This document shows positions 62,801 through 64,000 of a DNA stretch of 64,000 bases, piece after piece (the stretch's first letter is position 1; every line of letters starts with the position of its first letter). Position numbers and translations under genes: made by a program. Origin of the DNA: Chlorella sorokiniana (lineage: Eukaryota > Chlorophyta > Trebouxiophyceae > Chlorellales > Chlorellaceae); contig CP084617.1 of the NCBI GenBank assembly GCA_025917655.1, positions 186,001 to 250,000 of the forward strand, given 5' to 3'. The notes below the pieces were generated by a model. That model worked only from the letters and a program-made list of their open reading frames with translations. It had not been told where the DNA came from and ran no database searches.

Positions 62801-63999
62801 GCTGGGACGCCACGTCTTGGTACTGCGCGTCGGCCGCGGCACGCTGCGCGGCCGCCTCGTCGGCTTGCTTCTGCGGGGGACAGTTGCAGGGCAGTCGACG
62901 GATGCATGTACGAATGCAGGGCGCCAGCTGCAACCACCAGCAAGCTCTGGCCAGGCGCAAACGCGGGGGCTGGCATCACGGGTCGGTCGGGAGGCAAGAA
63001 AGCGCAGCATTGCGCGGCACCAATCTCCTGCATCCTTGGCGTCGCCCTCTGCAGCTCTACGCACTCAGCGGCGCACACGACCCTTGCGTTTTGCACTGGT
63101 GAGTGCCCTCTGGCAGGCCCAGCCGGGGCAGCCCGCTCAGCGCTCCCCCAACCCCCTCCCACCTGCGCCTTGACAGCCATCTCCGCCGACTGCAGCTTCA
63201 TCTGCTGCAGCGCCTCCTTCAGGCCCAGCGTCTCGCGCCCCAAGCGCTCATACGCCGCCCCTTGCCGCTCCGCGGACTCGTTGGCGGCTGCCAAGCGCGA
63301 CTGGAGGTCGGCAGCCGCCGCCTCCAGCTCGGCCACGTTGGACTGCTCGTCCTGCAGGGGAAGCAGGGGGGGGGTGTTAGGGAGGGCGGCGTGTGTGTTA
63401 TTGGTGTAAAGGACGAGAGGAGTGCGGAGAAGGGAGGAAGGCTGACAAGGGAACCCTGCTCGCCAGCCCCGGCCACACGAAAGAACACCACAAAGTAAAG
63501 AAACACATGATGCCCGCCCCCCCCCCCCCCTTCCCCCACACACAAACACACACCACACACACTTCCACCACCACCAGGCACCCACACCGAGACACGCCCA
63601 CCCACCTGCAGGTCCTCCTGCAGCGCGGTGTTGCGCGCGCCCAGGTCGGCGGCCGAGCGCAGCGCCGCCTTCAGCTCGTCCCGCGTGGAGCTCGCCTGCT
63701 GGCCCAGCTTCCTGGCGAACTCGCGCTCGGTGGCCAGAGAAGCGTTCACCTGTGGGAGAGGGTCCAGACGAGGATGAAGATGAGGAGAAGAAGTGGATGA
63801 AGATGGGCAACGCAGGCAAGCGGGGGGGAGGGGGAGGAGGGCGGTGAGGAATGGACAGAAGGGCGCTCGCCTCACAGCCAGCCAGCAAGCGGCCGGGGCG
63901 GGTGGGCCGGCCGGCTGGCGGCGTTCGGAGCGCAGCGGCCACAGCGATGCACAAACAGCACCATAGCGCAGCGCGGCACGACCACAGCGTGCGCAGCAT
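59827..63999 (-). CDS. Long coiled-coil protein, C-terminal part (5' end outside window)
   Basis: At least eleven exons on the minus strand each code 30-60 residues of heptad-patterned, Ala/Glu/Gln/Leu-rich helix. Examples are ASLATEREFARKLGQQASST (about 63607-63751), LQSRLAAANESAERQGAAYE (63165-63352), YQDVASQLASERQRITSLEV (62766-62873), ETQSKLARSAQEVERLKGEL (62410-62502), SLKNDVLTLEKQVTEAEKAL, SELASVQSELSSVANKLASE, ESLRKEYAQAGDRLEQEQNL, KKQMSDLETKNRALGVNLKQ and LSSEQQVLQLRGQLEAIAAA. The C-terminal exons are charged and disordered: KPKRTRKAASAKAAT, an acidic SDGDANG stretch and PKKRVTRRKKAAVEAKVQA, with a stop at 59827. The basic/acidic tail suggests contact with nucleic acid or a nuclear signal. 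Plant MFP1-type filament-like proteins are a possible relative, but coiled coils are poor guides to family. Residue 63752 onward looks like intron. Confidence 0.75.
62061..62091. repeat. (CAGG)n microsatellite
   Basis: About seven CAGG units lie in an intron of the coiled-coil gene. Confidence 0.9.
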
Positions 64000-64000
64000 G

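Noticed and set aside
61948-63999. 683-codon minus-strand frame starting at the window edge with MLRTLWSCRAALWCC
   Set aside because: It reads through introns between the coiled-coil exons. The apparent hydrophobic N-terminus lies in likely intron sequence before the exon at 63751, so it is not taken as a signal peptide.

Overview
The window looks like nuclear DNA of a trebouxiophyte (Chlorella-like) green alga. It is very GC-rich, genes lie on both strands, and almost every gene is cut by many short introns. Gene content is plant/green-algal: a plant-type half-size ABCA transporter, the separate beta subunit of ATP-citrate lyase, a CGLD27/Ycf36-family plastid protein, a plant-type carotenoid-isomerase-like flavoprotein and a DCC-family thiol oxidoreductase. 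I saw no rRNA, tRNA, CRISPR array, insertion sequence or viral relic. Family assignments rest on remembered family sequences, not on a database search, and exon borders come from protein continuity.

Layout, left to right: glutamine-dependent NAD+ synthetase (+, 5' end missing, 1-5246); a weak low-complexity ORF (+, 5793-6824); ABCA transporter (+, about 7439-16884); two paralogous small membrane-protein genes (-, 17115-17558 and 19084-19364) around a small unknown gene (+, 18105-18786); enoyl-CoA hydratase/isomerase with a C-terminal SKM (+, 20396-22184); carotenoid-isomerase-like protein (-, 22508 to beyond 26984); FAD monooxygenase (+, 27992-31931); two tandem paralogues with EF-hand, membrane segment and Kazal-like domain (+, 32677-34707 and 36161-38842); unknown protein with a repeated DPGDLGR motif (-, 39443-41102); CGLD27 (-, 42122-44540); DCC protein (+, 45209-46457); ACLB (+, 46719-52751); MTFP1-like protein (-, 53376-54893); ALF4/glomulin-like protein (+, 55083-57374); unknown small protein (-, 57556-58155); Cys-containing secreted protein (+, 58562-59282); and the 3' part of a long coiled-coil gene (-, 59827 to the window edge).

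Three window-wide properties matter. First, many introns have a GC donor: nine are fixed by uninterrupted protein homology, including four in a row in the NAD synthetase gene. Second, conserved exons of many genes, including ACLB, contain one-base frame breaks that all go the same way (one base too few), which points to consensus errors in the assembly rather than to pseudogenes. Third, introns tend to begin with G/GT-rich simple sequence and end with C/CA-rich simple sequence, read in the direction of transcription on both strands, so their ends could pair.

The genes form no obvious pathway cluster. Related themes are acetyl-CoA and acyl-CoA metabolism (ACLB, enoyl-CoA hydratase), flavoprotein redox chemistry (a divergent pair at 22508-31931) and organelle proteins. 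The least familiar item is the EF-hand/membrane/Kazal/proline-rich tandem pair, which also shows near-identical blocks suggesting gene conversion.
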